This document shows, one piece after another, positions 40,369-53,800 of a stretch of DNA of 64,000 nucleotides. The position numbers were made by a program, and so were the translations under genes. Under the pieces are notes generated by a model. That model worked only from the letters and a program-made list of their open reading frames with translations. It had not been told where the DNA came from and searched no databases. The DNA comes from Ochromonas danica (taxonomy: Eukaryota > Sar > Chrysophyceae > Chromulinales > Chromulinaceae), in assembly GCA_015146655.1 (NCBI GenBank), contig VKHL01000041.1, positions 124,001 to 188,000 on the forward strand, given 5' to 3'. The first letter of the stretch is position 1; each line of letters starts with the position of its first letter.

Positions 40369-43300
40369 ATGAGCAGTCTACAACAAGTTTCCATCTCAAA
40401 TCTGAGCAAGGCCTCTGCCTCCTCCTCCTCCTCCTCCTCCTCCTCCTCCTGCTCGGACAGTATACAGGGGGTGGCCTTCCATCGCCGTTGTTCTCGTCTT
40501 CTACTCTTTCCCAAAGGCTCTTCAACAGGCACCTTCCATATCCATCAGTACCAGCCAGGCAATCACTGGTCAGTGAGCTGCTCCTTCTCTCTGCAGAGGT
40601 ACCTACATCGTCTATTAGAGGTCTTCCCCGTGGAGTGCTACGACCTCTTCGCCTTCATTGGGACATGGAATGGTGGTGGGTCAGTCATTGTCTTGGTAGA
40701 CTTTCAAGGCCAGGTGAGGGCAGTCTATGGTGTGTCATCAGGGGGTAGTGGTAGTGGTACTGCAGGGGGTGCGGGAGGTAGTGGTGGGGGTAGTGGTAAC
40801 GACTACCTCGTCTGTGCTGCTGACGTGTCACAGAGGAGCAGGGACCTCTTCCTCATCTCCCACAGTCTACACCTCACTACCTACTACCTGCACCATGTCC
40901 AGTCTACCTCTTCCATGGAAGACTACCAGATCGTCAAGAAGCGATCAATTCGCTTACGCCTGAGTGATGTAGCAGGAGGAGGTGGTGGTGGAGGAGGAGG
41001 GGTAGTCCAGCTGGCCTCAATGGACTACCTCGAGGTCATGCTCATCCTCACTACCACAGGCCACTTGCTCTTCCTTGACACTAATACCTTAGACATACTC
41101 TATTTGATTCATAGAGAAGTCTTCTCTCTCTCACCTGCTAGACTCTGGACTGATCGATATGGTCAATCCTTTACCCTTCTCTGTCATAATGACCCGTTAG
41201 GTATACTACCTCCTGCTCCTCCTGCTGCTGCTCCTGCTCCTCATGGAGGGGGGTCAATATCATCGAAGAGGAAGGAACAAGTAGAGCTGTGGATCCTCCC
41301 TCGAGGTAGTCAAGCAGTGAGAGAAGGAGTGTTCGAGAGAGCTATTCTACCTCTCCCTGCTGCACTAGGCTGTGTTAGCATAGAGACGTTGACACCTCAT
41401 GAGACTGTCTTGACTGCCTGGACTATGGACAGACAGCTACACCTCTGGAAGATCCTCTGGCCTGCTAGAACACTTGTCTTCGAACACTCGCTACTAGCTA
41501 ATGTACCTGTCTTAGAAGTGGTAGCACACCACAGTAGTGGTGGTAGTGGTAGTGGTAGTGGTAGCACTACCTCGGGGGTGTTTCGCTATGAGAGTGTCCC
41601 CAACGCGTTAGTGGTACCTCTGCCTGTGCCAGCTACTAGTAGAGGCAATGCTACCTCTTCTTTCTTATGTACCTACGGTCACTATGCCATGGAGATGACT
41701 CTGTGTGCTGCCGGTAGTGTAGAGGAGGAGAGGGTGGTCTATGAGGAGGTGCTAGGTAGAGGTAGACTATACCAACCCCTCCGCCACTCACAGCGTCCTC
41801 CTCCTCCTGCTACTACTACTACTACTGCTCCTCCTCCTGCTACTACCTTGCGAAAGACTGCTACTGCTTTCTTGCGAGAACAACTACTACCTGCTGTCAT
41901 TGAAGAAGTGCTACCACTGTCTTCTCTTTCTCCTAATAGCAAGATGACTCAAGAGGAGCGACTAGCTACCCCTCCTATCTCTCGAGAACACAGTCATGTC
42001 TTAGAGATTCCTCCTGAACAACTACTACCACTACCATCACACTTCCTACAGGGAGAGGAGGAGCAGGAGCAGGAGGTAAGAACTATCATGACAGATAGCA
42101 TCAACCTTGATGGAGGAGGAGCAAGAGGAGGAGGAGGAGGAGGGCTATCTGCTCCTCTTTCTCCTGCACTATCAGCAGCATCAGCATCATCTGCAGCAGT
42201 AGCAGTGCTACCCTCGGCGATAGGCTTCTTCTCTGGAGGAGAGAATGGATGGGTGAATCTACCCCTCACCTCCTCCTCCTCCTCCTCCTTGAACAGTTGT
42301 GGTGTGGAGTACTTCCTGCCAGAGAGTTTTTCAGTTTCGAAGTCATCCAGCAGACAGTTGCGTAGAGGTAGTAGTAGCAGTGGTAGTAGTAGTCAAGTGC
42401 CATCATTGTTATCGTCATTGTGTGTGATACCTGGTCAGAACCTTCTCTGGAAGAAGAAGAAGACTACCACTACCTCCACTACCTCTACCTCAACTACCTC
42501 TGCAGCAGTAGCAGCAGGTAGAAGTAACAACAAGACTTCTTCTTCTTATAATATGATGGGTATGGGTATGGTAGGAGCAGGAGGAGGAGGAGGAGGAGGT
42601 AGTGCTATGAGGAGTGTAGAGGGGGTGGGGGTAGTGGAGGGTATTCAACTGATTGACCCTCTGCATGGCCTCATCCCATACACTAGAAGAGGTAGTAGCA
42701 ATAGTCTGCTTCATCCTGTGGAATTGTATTCTGTGGCTATAAGAGCGAATAGTCTGGCGGTAGTCACTACCACGAGGCAGTGCTACCTCTTCCCTCTCTC
42801 ACCTCCTCCTCCTGCTCCTGCTGCTGCTATGCCACAGCAGGTGAGAGAGAAGAAGAGACACACCGCTCTACCTCTCTCTCTTAGCAAAGAGGCTACAGTC
42901 TTCTCATTGCTACATGCTGATGTGCTACCTCTACCTCTACCACTACCTTCTTCAACTACTACCAATAGAAAGAAAGGTAGCAATGAGTGGGAGGAGGAGG
43001 AGGAGGAAGGTGTAGTGCATGGATCCATGGTCTTCGTGGGAGATTCTGAGGGATTTGTTCACTTCTTTCCCCATGGACTACCCTCCTCCTCCTCTACCTC
43101 TATAGTGGGGGGTAAATTTCGAGCTCATCGCTCAGCAGTGCAGCACTTGCTGGTCACAGGCGATGCTAGCAGACCTCTGCTAACCCTTCCTCTACCACTA
43201 GATCAACAAGCAGCTAGTCAACTACCTCTACCACTACCTCTACCACTACCTCATCAACAGCAACAGCTACCCTCTCCTCACTCATCTGTCTTGGTGACTA

Positions 43301-46300
43301 TCTCTGTGGAGGGAGAGGTGAAGTGCTGGCGCCCCTCTACCTCGAACACTACCTCGAACACTACCTTGAACACTACCTCTGCTAGCTCTTTGGAGTGGAA
43401 GCTGTGTGGGTTGTTCTCTGTTACCCATCGCCCCCCTCGCACAGAAGAAGGTAGTGTTAGTGTTAAGAAGATCTTGATCACGACTACCTCTCTTCTACCT
43501 GGAGGTAGACACCTTCTCTTGGGGTATAACACAGGGCTACTAGACCTCTGGCCTCTGCCTACTGGCCTCTCCTCCTCCTCCTCCTCCATCGAGACTGTGC
43601 AATATCCTCTGTGGACAGCGGGTGAGGGCTTTGTCAGCGGTAGTGGAGGAGGAGGAGGAGGAGGAGGCTGTTACCACTCTGCCTGTGTCTCTTCCCTGCG
43701 AGTCTTCTCTCTGCTACCTCCGCGATACTACCCGCTACCTCCTCTAACGGATGTCTATTGGAGGAGATTGGTGGAAGGGTCTAGCTTGGTGTCTTGCTCT
43801 CTTGACATGTCTCTCATCGTCTGGGGATTCGCTGTGCTACCCTCTCCTCCTGCTCCTGCTCCTCCTCCTCCTGCTGCTACTTCTTCTTCTTCTGGTGTAG
43901 GCATGAACCAATTCTCTCCTCTTATCATTCCAGTAGCGAAGAGAAGGATTTACTTCTCAACCTTTCCCAATCAAGGGTTAGCTTATTGTCTGCCTTGGTT
44001 AGGAGGAGGAGGAGGTGGTGGTGGAGGAGGAGGAGGTAGTGGTAGTGAGCATCAGGTAGCAGCAGCTGTCTGGTGTCTGGCAGCCATCGTGGATGGAGTC
44101 GTGCACACTATTTGGGAAGGAAATCGTCGCGATCTATTCCGAGAAGGGAGCGACAAGCAGCAGCAGCAGGAGGAGGAGGAGGAGCGCCTGGTGCTGAGGG
44201 ACTACCGCCGCAGTCTACTCACTACCTCCGCCACTACCTCGGGGGTGCTGCGCTTCCTAGACGACCCCATCACGCCTACTAGTCTCAGTCGCTCTCAGCG
44301 AGTGGCCGAGAAGCTCTTGCTGCTAGTGTCTCACGAGGTAGTCGACTGCAGCCCCGTGCTAGCACAGACCTCCTCCTCCTCCTCCTCCTCCTTACAGAAC
44401 TTCTCGCTAGCTCTCAAGAAGCTCAGCCAGGCGCGGTTGGATGGTAGCAGAGGGGTCAGTGGGGGGAGGGAAGGTAGTGGTAGTGGTAGTGGTAGTGGAT
44501 CGTATTTCAGTGCACAGCTGCTGGAGGAATGGTCTCGAGTGAGAGAAGCGAGGCGGCCAGCGCCTATTGCCAAGAAGGAGCAGCAGGAGGAGGAGGGAGC
44601 AGGAGCAGCAGGAGGAGGTATGACTAGTCACTTTGATGAGGCGATTGCTTCTCTATCGGAGAAGTTGGCCAAGACAACAACAATAACGGCTACTTCTACT
44701 GCTGCTACAACTACTACCTCTGCTACTGCTACCCTCACACAGACAGTGAGGCCCTCCTCTCCTCCTGCTACTGCTCCTCCTCCTCCTGCTACTACTGCCC
44801 CTATGGTTGAGAGCTCTAAGAGTGAGGTGATCTTGTCTCTCTCTCTGCCTCTACCCACTACCACTACCTCTGCTACCCTTCATGAAGAAGATGCACTACT
44901 AGTCCAAGACAGAGTAGCAGGAGGAGGAGATGGTAGCAGCAATAGGTTTGTAGTGAAGGGCTACTATTTGAAGGCTTCTTTCCCCGAAGAAGAAGAAGCT
45001 TTGAGGAAGCGCATCGACCAGGTAATAGTCTACCATATGTACCATATGTACCATATATATACCGTATAAAGTTACATACCATATGTACACTATATAGTAT
45101 ATATACACAATATACTACAGTATACACTACAGAGTTACAGTATTACTAGTAATACATATATTATATACTATATGATACTAACAATACTATATATATGTAT
45201 ACTAATACTAATGGTCTACTGTAGGTGGGTGGAGAGCGTGTGGTGGTAGTCAAGCCTAAAGAGGTACTAGACTCACTGTCTCCCTCCAAAGTTAAGGCTC
45301 TGCCCTCCCCGCGCAATTTGGACTACCCCCACAATACCAACAACACCAGCGATAGTCCCTTCTCCCTGCCCTCCTCCTCCTTCCACACTGCTCTAGGACC
45401 AGCTATACTACCAGCTGGAGTAGCAGGAGGAGGAGGAGGAGGGTATTCCTTGTCTCCCTCACAGAAAGGCGATCACGATGAGCTGCGAGTCTATTCGCCT
45501 CACCTGGAAGACTACCTCAGCCGCCCCGCCTCTCCAGATAACATCAACAACCTCTTCCCTCCTGCTAAGCAGTCATCAGCCAATGCCCTCCTCCTCCTCC
45601 CTCAACAGCAGCAGGAGCAGGAGGAGGAGCAGCGGCGACTACCTCCCAAGCTAGTCATCGACGAGGAGGACTTGTCTTGTAGTAGCTATCAGTCTCAATC
45701 CAGCAAAGCTGCAGGGGGTCGAGGGGGACGGTTCCGCGCCTCGCTACATGTGCCCGCCTCGCCCTCCTCCACCTCCACCGCCTCCTCCTCCTCCTCCCTC
45801 GCTGGCAGACATGTGGTAGAGAAGAAGACAGACCTAACTGCCGCTGCTTCCTCCATCCCTATCCTCAACAAGATGAAAGCATTCAACCTCATCGATGACG
45901 AGGTAGTGGTAGTGGGGGGTAGCAGTGGTAAGCAGCAGAAGGAGCAGCAGCAGCAGGACGAGGAGGGGGTAGTAGCGGGGGTAGGTGCAGGGAGTAGTCT
46001 ACCTCTCCCCTCCTCCTCCTCCATGCATGCCTCTTCCTCCGTGATGATTCAAGACCTGCTGTCTCCCCCGTTAGTCGCTCCTCCTCCTGCTGCTACCCCT
46101 GCTGCTAGTGGTACTGCTGCTAGTCTACCTGCCCAGGCCCAGCAGGCCCAGGGAAAGACTTCTCGCAGTCAGAAGGCGGTAGCCAAGGGGTTCAAATATG
46201 TCTCCAAGACTTCCATACAGAAGCAAGAGTAAGCTACCTTCCTCCTCCTCCTCCTCCTGCTGTTGACGACTAACTGACTGTGTCATACTATGCTACCTGA

Positions 46301-46373
46301 TGATGATGCTGACAGTTTCCACAAGAAACCTATTCTGACCGCTACGACAGCTAGTCCAGCAACTGATACTGCT

Positions 46374-46405
<32 letters not shown>

Positions 46406-47822
46406 AGGAGGAGGAGGAAGGGTAGTGACTATATCGAGCAGGTCGATGAGTCTTGTGGGTAAGGCCCGCGCACACCCTCCACCTCCTGCTACCACAACTA
46501 CCCCTGCTCCTGCTCCTGCTCCTGCTCCTACAGCTGTGGAGGGTAGCATGGAGATGACGTCTCACCCCTCCATCACTACCTCTCTGGGCAATCTACCCAG
46601 TACCATGACAGCAGGAGCAGGAACAACAGCAGGGATCAGCGCTTCCTTCGACGACTCCGCGGTGGGACAGAAGGTAGTCGCAGAGATCCTTCAAGCCAAC
46701 CTGCTGCCAGGAGGAGCAGGAGGAGGAGGAGAGGCCCTGCTACCCCCCACACTATCTGCTCCTCCTCCACCATCCTCCCTCCTCTCTCCCGCTGTCACCG
46801 TACCCAAGAAGTTCGTTCTGCAGAAGGGCAAGGCCGCTTCGTCTTCTTCTGCTAGCCTCTCTGCAGTAGCAGGAGGAGGAGGAGCAGTAGCAGGAGGAGG
46901 AGGAGAGAAACAGGCTACCATCCCTCCCCATCGCCAGGCCATCAAAGAACAGCGACAGAAGCTGCAAGACAAGGCCAAAGCTGTCAGTGCTTCACTAGCA
47001 GAGAGAGGTAGAGAGAAGAAGAAGACTACCTCTGCTCCTCCTCCTCCTGCTACTACTACTACTACCACTACTACTACCTCTGCTAGCACTGCTAATGTCA
47101 CAGATGCTAACGAGGTGGATAGAGAGGCTGTGGTGGTGGTGGAGGAGGAGCTAAAGGAATCTGCTGGGCAGGTAGCAGGACCTCCTGCTGCTCCTGCTCC
47201 TCCTGCTCCTCCTGCTCCTGCTCCTCCTGCTCCTGCTCCTACTGCTCTGCGAACTGTCCAGAAGCAGGCAATGCAGTTGGACCTCCCAGACAAGAGAGCT
47301 GATCATCGCAAGAAGCTGGCGAGCATGGTTGCGAAGGTATTGGAGGACAAGGGAGTAGCAGCAGGAGGAGGAGCGCTACCCTCTCAAGTGGATGGCGAGG
47401 ACTCGCTCATCACTTCCTACTTCGACCGCAGCGCCAAGCCAATCTTCGTCTCTCGAGTCAAGCAGTCGTCTTCTTTATCCATGACTAAGAAGAGATACAC
47501 TATCGATGATGGAGGAGCAGGAGGAGGAGGAGGCGCAGGAGCAGGAGGAGGAGATAGCCTCTTCGACGACGAGGAAGACCTCCCCCCCTCCTCCTCCTTC
47601 ACTGCTACTACCTCTTTGCAGCGACCCTCTTCTCGAGCGAAGACTCCTCAGGAGGAGAGGGAGGAAGAGGTAGTGTGGCAGTCTGTGCTGTCTGACAGTC
47701 AGAGAGAGCTGCTAGCAGGGCTAGACGCGGAGAGCAGAGACAGAGTCTTGAAAGACCTCCTCCTACTCTACCAACAACAGGTACTGTACTGCTTCTGTTA
47801 TTACCACTACCACTACCATTAC

Positions 47823-47882
<60 letters not shown>

Positions 47883-50800
47883 ATTATATATATTATATCA
47901 TCTGCTGTATACCATATTACCACAATTACCACTTTATTACCACTATTACCACTATATTACCACAATTACCACTCTTTTACCACAATTACCGCTATTTTAC
48001 CACGTTACCACTATTACCACTATTTTACCACTTTTGCCACTACTGTATTTCTGCTATTGTTAAATGTGCTGCTCACTATATTATATATATACCCTATAGT
48101 ATATACCCCATCCTACCCTGCCATACTACATACTATCTCATTTCATAGTACATTGTCTCATCTGTTGTCTTATTGCTGCTCGGTGTTGTTCTAGTCTCGC
48201 GGTGGCGGTAAGAAGGGTGGAGCAGGAGCAGGAGCAGGAGGGGTGGACATGGCTGTCTTCTACCAACTCATCGACAAGGCTAAAGAAGATATCGCACAGG
48301 CTGCGCTGGTAATAGCTTAACTTAATACTACCACAACCTTCCTCCTCCTCCTACCCTCCTCACCGACTAACTGACTCTCTCTCTGTCTAATGTGACAAAT
48401 GTGATAGGCCGCTGTGGAGGTGGAGGTGGAGCTTGCTACCGCCACAGATAAGCAGCTGACCTTCCGCCTTCTACCTTCCTCCTCCTCCTCCCCCTCCCCG
48501 TGCCATGGTAAGTGACTACCCCCTCCAACTGTTACACATGCAATGATCTGATGAAGTACTGTTGATTTAGTTCATGTGATCCTTGCTCACGCTCCCCCGC
48601 CAAGTCAAGGTACAGAGAATGATAGCGAAGGGGTAGCAGGAGGAGGAGGAGGAGGGCTGGATGAGTTCTCTCTACCCCCCTACTTCCTCTCCGCTGACCG
48701 CATCCCCTCCATACCTGGCTTCATCGAAGCTCGCAGAGTACGCCTCTCCTCTTCTACCCACAAAGTGAAGCAGCAGGGACAGGAGGAGCAGGAGGAGGAG
48801 GAGGTTACCTTCCTCGGGCTGCGCCCCCAGCACGACTACCTCGTCATCGTGGCCGTGGACTACCTCACGCCGTCCTTCCGAGGAGAGCTGTCCTCTGCCT
48901 TGACCAACAAGCTGCCCTGGGTAGTGGCTGCTAGCACTGCCCCGGAGCGGCTGGAGGTGGACTACCTCTCTCTCTCGCTACCACAGAGACTGCTAGAGGT
49001 GCGCGCTGCCATTCGATGTGACTACGTGCAACGGAGACTACATGTAGCCTATCCCAACCTGCGACTACCTGTTGACGAGGAGTTGATGATACCAGAAGTG
49101 CGCGTTATCTTAGCCAAAGGTGATGGAGGAGGAGGAGCAGGAGGAGGAGGGAAAGCTACTGTGGCGGTACCTCGTCAAGTTCAAGCTTTCCTCGACTGGT
49201 GGCCTCTGAGCAAAGTGCGTGTGGAGTTCTTGTACCTCGAGGCTGTGCACATGGCCCTCAACAAGCGCGTTACCGGAGACTTCCTGCTACAGGGATTCGC
49301 CACCTCCGAGGAGGTGCAGGCACTACAACGATTCGCTGAGAGCCAACTGAAGCCCATCGCCATGGCTATGGACCTCCACAAAGCTGTGGCCATGGAGACG
49401 AACACCTCGCCCTTCTATGAGGAAGACAATGAAGGAGCAGGAGCAGGAGGAGGAGGAGGAGGAGGAGGAGGAGGAGCGGGTAGTCTGGCGAAGGGCAGGG
49501 AAGTCTTCTTTCGCTTTCGTTCTTGGTGGAAAGGAGGTCAAGTCATAGAAGACTTCGAAGAGGAAGAGAAGAAGAGGTAAGCCTGGAATAGCCTAGCCTA
49601 GCCTACCATACCATACTATATCATACTATACTATAATACCATACTATACTATAATATACTATAATATACCATACCATACTATAATATACTGTACTGTACA
49701 ACTGAAGAAGACACACACACTGTGTGCTACTACTACTACTAGGTCTATATGTACAGTATATATACCTACATATATAACACCTACCTACACATATATATAC
49801 AAACACACACATTGATATATATGCAGACACAGACACACACACATAGGCTGTTACCATTCTGACTGTCTGGCTGTCTGGCTGTGTATACTACATTACTAAC
49901 AGACTATTACTATTATATTACTATTACCGCATGATACTGTATGTTACTGTATGTTACTGTATGTTATTGTATGTTACTGTTATTGTATGTTATGGTTGTT
50001 GTTATTACTGTATTCTTACCCTTATCTCTATTACCTCTCTCTAATTATCTCTATGTGTGTCCATGTGTGTCTATGTGTGTGTCTATCTATGTGTGTGTGT
50101 GTGCTAACAGGCTACAGAAGCTGTTGGGGTCATCCTCTCAGCCGGTCCAACTAGACGACAGCCTCACCCTCACCATCTCCCATGCCCCTCCTCCTGCCTC
50201 TACCCCATTATTAGGCGACGAGGACGAGGCAGACCCAGACCACGGCACTTCTACCTCTCTCTCCCTCGCTCAGAAGCGTCTGGTAGCTCGCAGCGACTGC
50301 CTGCAGCTGTCAATAGCCAACGTGGACCTCTGCCTGCAGCAGATCGCCAGGCTGTATGATGGATACCTTTACTACCAGAGACAAGCACTGAGAGAGAGCG
50401 ACCTGCTCATGAAGCGCGGCAACTTATCCAATGCGGTAAGACCTCCTCCTCCTCCTCCTCCTGCTCCTCCTCTAACTCTCCCTCTGTGTATAGGATGTGG
50501 GAGCTATCATGTGCGCTAAGAAGCTCTTCACTTTGCTTGCTGAGAGACAACTCTTGACCACCACGGAGCTGGAGCGCTACCGCGAGCTGCAAGCTACCGA
50601 AGGCTCCTCCTCCTCCTCCTCCCCCTCCCTCCCCTTCCCCCTTCTCTCACTATCCTCTGTAGACCCTTTCCGCCGCTACCAACATCTCCGCCCTGCTTCC
50701 ACTCCTTCCAACACCTCCTCCTCCTCCTCTACGCGTCGAGGAACCACTCCTCCTGCTGCTGCTACCTCTGCTACCTCTCCGTCCACTACAATCTTCCTCG

Positions 50801-53800
50801 TGAAGCAGCGCCTAGCCGCTGTCGACCTCTTCCACTTCGTCGATCCCTTGACTCTACAGGCCGACCCCGCCCCTCCCCTCTACATCACTCCCTTGGCCGG
50901 TAGCGACCATCGCCGCCCTCTGAGGCCCTGGCAGCTGCTGTCCCCCGCAGAGCAGCTAGCAGAGGTAGCACTCGCCGCCTCGCTGCTAGCCATCCAGGCA
51001 CTCGCCGTGGACGACGACATCGAGCTGCCCGACCCCGAGGACTTCCTCTTACCTCAAGAGACCTTCCTGCACAAGGCTAAGCTGTGCGAGGAGTTCAGGA
51101 GGTGGTATGCGGGGCAGGAGGAGGAGGAGGTGGTACCTGGACGAGGAGCGCCTACCTTGGCCAGAGTGATATTCGCTGAAGACTTTGAAGGACCGCGTGT
51201 TGAGAAAGACCCTGCAGTGCTGCAAGCCTTGTTGGACAGGAAGATGCCTGTACCCCAACGATACCTCAAGCAGCAGAAGCAGCAGGAGGAGCAGGAGGAG
51301 GAGAAGCAGGAGGAGGAGGAAGGTGCTAAAGGAATGGAGAACTTCGAAAGTCTTCTCCAAGCCTATCAAGGAGCTATCGAGAGCAATCAAGGCGCGATGA
51401 TCCGCCACGAGGTAGTCATCGAGAAGGCCTTGCAAGACATCGTCACAGGGCGCTACCTCCTCCTCCTCCAGGCGCTGTGGCCCCCGGGTAGGATGAACCT
51501 GCTAGGCAGACAGTTCTTCTGGCCTCGCCTGGGCCTCACCATTCCAGCTTTCTGCCTGCCTGCTAGACGCATCGCTCTCTTCGCTAGTCGGCGGAGGGAG
51601 AGCTACACCTCCGAGGAGGTGCTGGCCTGGTATACCCCCGACCTCTTGAGCCAAGACGACCTAGCGCTGCGCCAAGCTGAGCTACTGGGACAGAAGCAAC
51701 GAGCCTATCACGAGTGGTTGGCCAGGGAGGAGGAGCGGGTGGAGGAGTGTCGCGAGAGCATGGTAGTCGAGGATGTGCTAGCAAGAGAAGCACGAGCTAC
51801 CCTGCACTACCTGCAGAGACAATACGACCTCTACCGCAAGAGAGTCCTGCTACAAGATGGCTACCTCGATGAGGAAGAGCAAGAGGAGCAGGAGGAGGAG
51901 GAGAAGGAGGAGGTGGAGCAAGGTGATGATGAGATGGAGCAGGAGGAGGTGGAGCAGGAGCAGGAGGAGGTGGAGGAGGAAGTCTCAAGCAAGCCTACTT
52001 CTGCCTCTCTCCTTCCTCACCCCATCACTACCACCACCCCCTCCTCCTCCTCCTCCTCCCTCCCCGCCAACAATCGTGCCCAATCTACCACACGACAGCA
52101 TTTCCGCTTCCAATCTTCTCTACCGCAAGAGTTCTGGTACATCTTCGAGGAGAGCGCAGACTTCCCTCACGGCTCGGGGCTGTACAACGAAGACGAAGTG
52201 GGCGACCTGCTGGCCGAGCAAGAAGCCTTGGCCAAGAAAGCTCATGAAGAAGCGCTAGCCTTCGAGCGCTACCTCACAGAGGAGAAGAAGAAGAGAGAGG
52301 TAGAAGAAGAGAATCGCCAGCGACGAGAAGAGCAAGATCGACGCCTTCGAGAAGGATTGGAGCGTCGGCGACGTATTCGACAATACTTCGAAGATGTCAA
52401 GAAGCAACGTGTGCAGCAGGCGGAGGAGGAGCGATTGCTACTGTTAGCGCAGGAGCAGGAGGAGCAGCAGGAGGAGGAGCAGCGCCAGGCAGTGCTGCGA
52501 GAAGAAGAGCGAGTGAGAGAGATCGAAGAGCAGCGAGTGCGAGAGGTGCAGAGCATGGAGGTAGAGGAAGGCTTGACGAGGGACGTGATCATCGCGAGGG
52601 AGGAGAGAGTGCTAATGGAACACGAAGACATCGCCTCCTTCCTCTTCGACCAGCTGCAGAGAAGAGTGGTAGAAGAGGCAGAGGAGAGAGAAGAAGAGCT
52701 AGAAGAGATATACCAGCCTTTCGAACCTTTCCGCTTCAAACAGTCTAGAGTGAAGTTACCTGCTCTACATCAGATATTGAGAGATGAGGAGGAGGAGGAG
52801 GAGGAGGGGGAGGAGGAGGAGGAGGGAGATTGGACAGACAAGAAAGACTTTCTGTCTCCATTCAGAGATACTGACAGTCATGTATCTGCTAGCACAGGAG
52901 GAGGAGGAGGAGGAGGGCGTAGCAGCGTGTCTGATCACGAGACAGAGAGTTCCTTCCACCATCATTCTGATCGCTATCACCAACTCTTCCGCCTCTTAAA
53001 CCCTTCCAGAAGGAAGAGCAAGAGCAAGAGCAAGCGGGGGCAGAAGGTAGAGGAGCCTTTGGCCTCGTCGCCGTCGATGACCGCCTGGTCAGCCTTGCAG
53101 TCGTCCGCAGCAGCAGGTCTGCTACCCTACGACACTCGAGACGTCTCTCCTTCCAAAAGACGTCTGGCCAAGCTCATGGACCAGCAACAACAGCAGCAAC
53201 AGCAACAGCAGAAGCACACGGTAAAGCTAAGCCAAGGAGGAGGAGGAGGAGGAGGAGGAGAGGCTGGCAAGTCGTCGTCTGTGCTGCCCTTCAACCCTTA
53301 CGAAACACAATGGGAGCTGATGGCCAAGCCTTTGTCTCCCTCTTTACTTGCTTCTGCTCCTCTCTTCGTCAAGGCATCACTGCGTGGACGAGGTCTAGCA
53401 CAGTCTCCTCCTCCTCCTGCTCCTTCTCATCAGATGAAGAAGAAGGTCCCTGGCATTGGCTTGACTGGTCCAGCAACTCTCTCTCGTGCTGGAGGATTGT
53501 TCTTGCTACCTCCTCTGCTGCGCTCTGACAGTAACAACCCAACACCTGGACTAACACCAGGAGGAGGAGGAGGAGGAGGTGGTGGAGGAGGAGGAGGAGG
53601 ACTAGGTGGACCCTTCACACCAGGAAGTATCGAGACAGTTGACTCAGCTCTCTTGCACGATGAGCTTCACGAGAAGCTAGCCAATGCTTTGCTTCAAGAA
53701 CAGCCTAGCAAGGACAGCGAAGAAGGTATGAAGAAGAAGATGGAGGAGGAGGAGGAGGAGGAGGAGAAGGAGAAGGATACTGTAGCTGATGGAGACTCCG

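Noticed and set aside
41739-44864. Minus-strand frames inside the giant gene (Ser/Pro- and Gly/Val-rich)
   Set aside because: They mirror the trinucleotide runs of the plus-strand coding sequence, which alone has ordered WD40-like segments and in-phase splice sites.
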